From JBCBZH01 sp039815415 (GTDB lineage Bacteria; Bacteroidota; Rhodothermia; Rhodothermales; Rubricoccaceae), in the NCBI GenBank assembly GCA_039815415.1, contig JBCBZH010000103.1:1-13059 (forward strand): DNA of 13,059 nucleotides, read 5' to 3'. The translations under genes and the position numbers were made by a program. The notes under the pieces were generated by a model, which was not told the origin of the DNA, ran no database searches, and was given only the letters and a program-made list of their open reading frames with translations. Shown here piece after piece: positions 12,557 to 13,059 of this stretch (its first letter is position 1; each line of letters opens with the position of its first letter).

Positions 12557-13059
12557 TTACAGGCTGACGCGCAAGACAGCAGCGGCTCCGCCCGGAGCAG
12601 GAACGACGCTCACGGACAGGTCCTCGCTTACGTCGAAATCGGCAAGTTGTGCGGCCACGTAGGCGTCCACCATCTGCAGCGCGTAGACGCCGACAAACGC
12701 GACGATTCCCAGGTCCCGGTTCCCGCGTGCCGAGTCGCGGACTTGCTCGTAGGCACTGGCACTGAACTGAGCGCCTCCGGCTTCTTCGTACTCGGGCTCT
12801 CGGCGCTCGAACCCCTCGCACACGTCGCGGCCTGGGACTTCGAGGCAGTTGGCGTAGTAGGCCGCACGGCGATACAGCAGGTAGCGATCCTGCTGGACGT
12901 ACGCGTACACGCCTGCGCCAACCACCAGCCCGAGGGCAAACGGGGCCTTGTAGGTCTCGCCGTTGTAGATCTGTCCCCAGCCCGGGGCAGCCAAGGAGCG
13001 AAGCACAGCCCCTCGGGGCCGGTTCTCGGTGGTGTCCGCCGCCACACTGTCCGCCCGGA
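12557..13059 (-). CDS. DUF5683-type membrane protein, 5' end outside the window
   Basis: The open frame runs from the right edge to a TAA at 12557. It reads ADSVAADTTENRPRGAVLRSLAAPGWGQIYNGETYKAPFALGLVVGAGVYAYVQQDRY (split here for reading: the key element is the L.S...PGWGQIYNGE..K.P pattern). That pattern is the mark of DUF5683-like proteins of Bacteroidota, which usually follow a signal peptide. Two membrane segments are visible, around APFALGLVVGAGVYAYV and GIVAFVGVYALQMVDAYVAA, with a Cys- and Glu-rich loop between. A GTG at 13045 could be a start, but there is no room to see a promoter, and homologues carry a signal peptide before this point, so the gene probably continues out of the window. 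Function unknown. A hairpin terminator follows it. Confidence 0.75.
   Translation of the reverse strand, partial: RADSVAADTTENRPRGAVLRSLAAPGWGQIYNGETYKAPFALGLVVGAGVYAYVQQDRYLLYRRAAYYANCLEVPGRDVCEGFERREPEYEEAGGAQFSASAYEQVRDSARGNRDLGIVAFVGVYALQMVDAYVAAQLADFDVSEDLSVSVVPAPGGAAAVLRVSL

Noticed and set aside
12414..12821. N-terminal extension of serine palmitoyltransferase to an upstream ATG
   Set aside because: The extra stretch overlaps the DUF5683-type gene and its terminator and is Arg-rich without homology-like features.
1..13059. CRISPR array, tRNA, rRNA, phage, insertion sequence or defence genes
   Set aside because: No regularly spaced repeats, tRNA-like cloverleaf, transposase or defence-type domain was seen on either strand.

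Overview
The window is GC-rich chromosomal DNA with ordinary housekeeping genes and no phage, plasmid, insertion sequence or CRISPR. The gene set points to the Bacteroidota/Rhodothermota side of the tree, most likely a Rhodothermia-type marine bacterium (family inferred, not proven). The clues are a Bacteroidetes-like serine palmitoyltransferase, a DUF5683-type protein, start sites without Shine-Dalgarno sequences, and -7 promoter boxes close to TAnnTTTG.

Layout. At the left edge is the start of an unidentified gene (minus, cut by the window), then murB (minus) and a divergent small O6-alkylguanine transferase-like gene (plus). From 1870 to 4942 an overlapping minus-strand operon reads add (adenosine deaminase) -> DUF1176-like lipoprotein -> aroA, each junction being an ATGA overlap. 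From 5177 to 7166 the plus strand carries tatA, sucD and engB. A small lipoprotein (minus) and a rhomboid protease (plus) diverge from 7587/7624. The rhomboid gene converges on a HAD phosphatase (minus), the two sharing a CTAG double stop. A long GNAT-fold acyltransferase follows (minus). After an intergenic stretch with a 137-bp inverted-repeat element come a small membrane protein with an in-frame UGA, serine palmitoyltransferase, and a DUF5683-type protein that runs off the right edge (all minus).

How the genes fit together. Most are independent housekeeping functions: peptidoglycan precursor, aromatic amino acids, purine salvage, TCA cycle, ribosome assembly, Tat export. The one possible pathway cluster is serine palmitoyltransferase plus the long GNAT protein. 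Bacterial ceramide synthase is known to be a GNAT-type acyltransferase in Caulobacter, so this may be a sphingolipid locus.

The strongest unexplained signal is a short sequence family, consensus TCGAGCTGGCGA. The core CGAGCTGGCG or its complement occurs exactly 15 times in 13 kb, and exact or near copies lie in most gene gaps, some as inverted pairs behind genes. It resembles DNA-uptake-sequence families in distribution, but that is a hypothesis. Two gene-level oddities deserve checking: the HAD gene has no ATG, GTG, TTG or CTG before its catalytic motif, and the small membrane protein seems to continue past a UGA codon.
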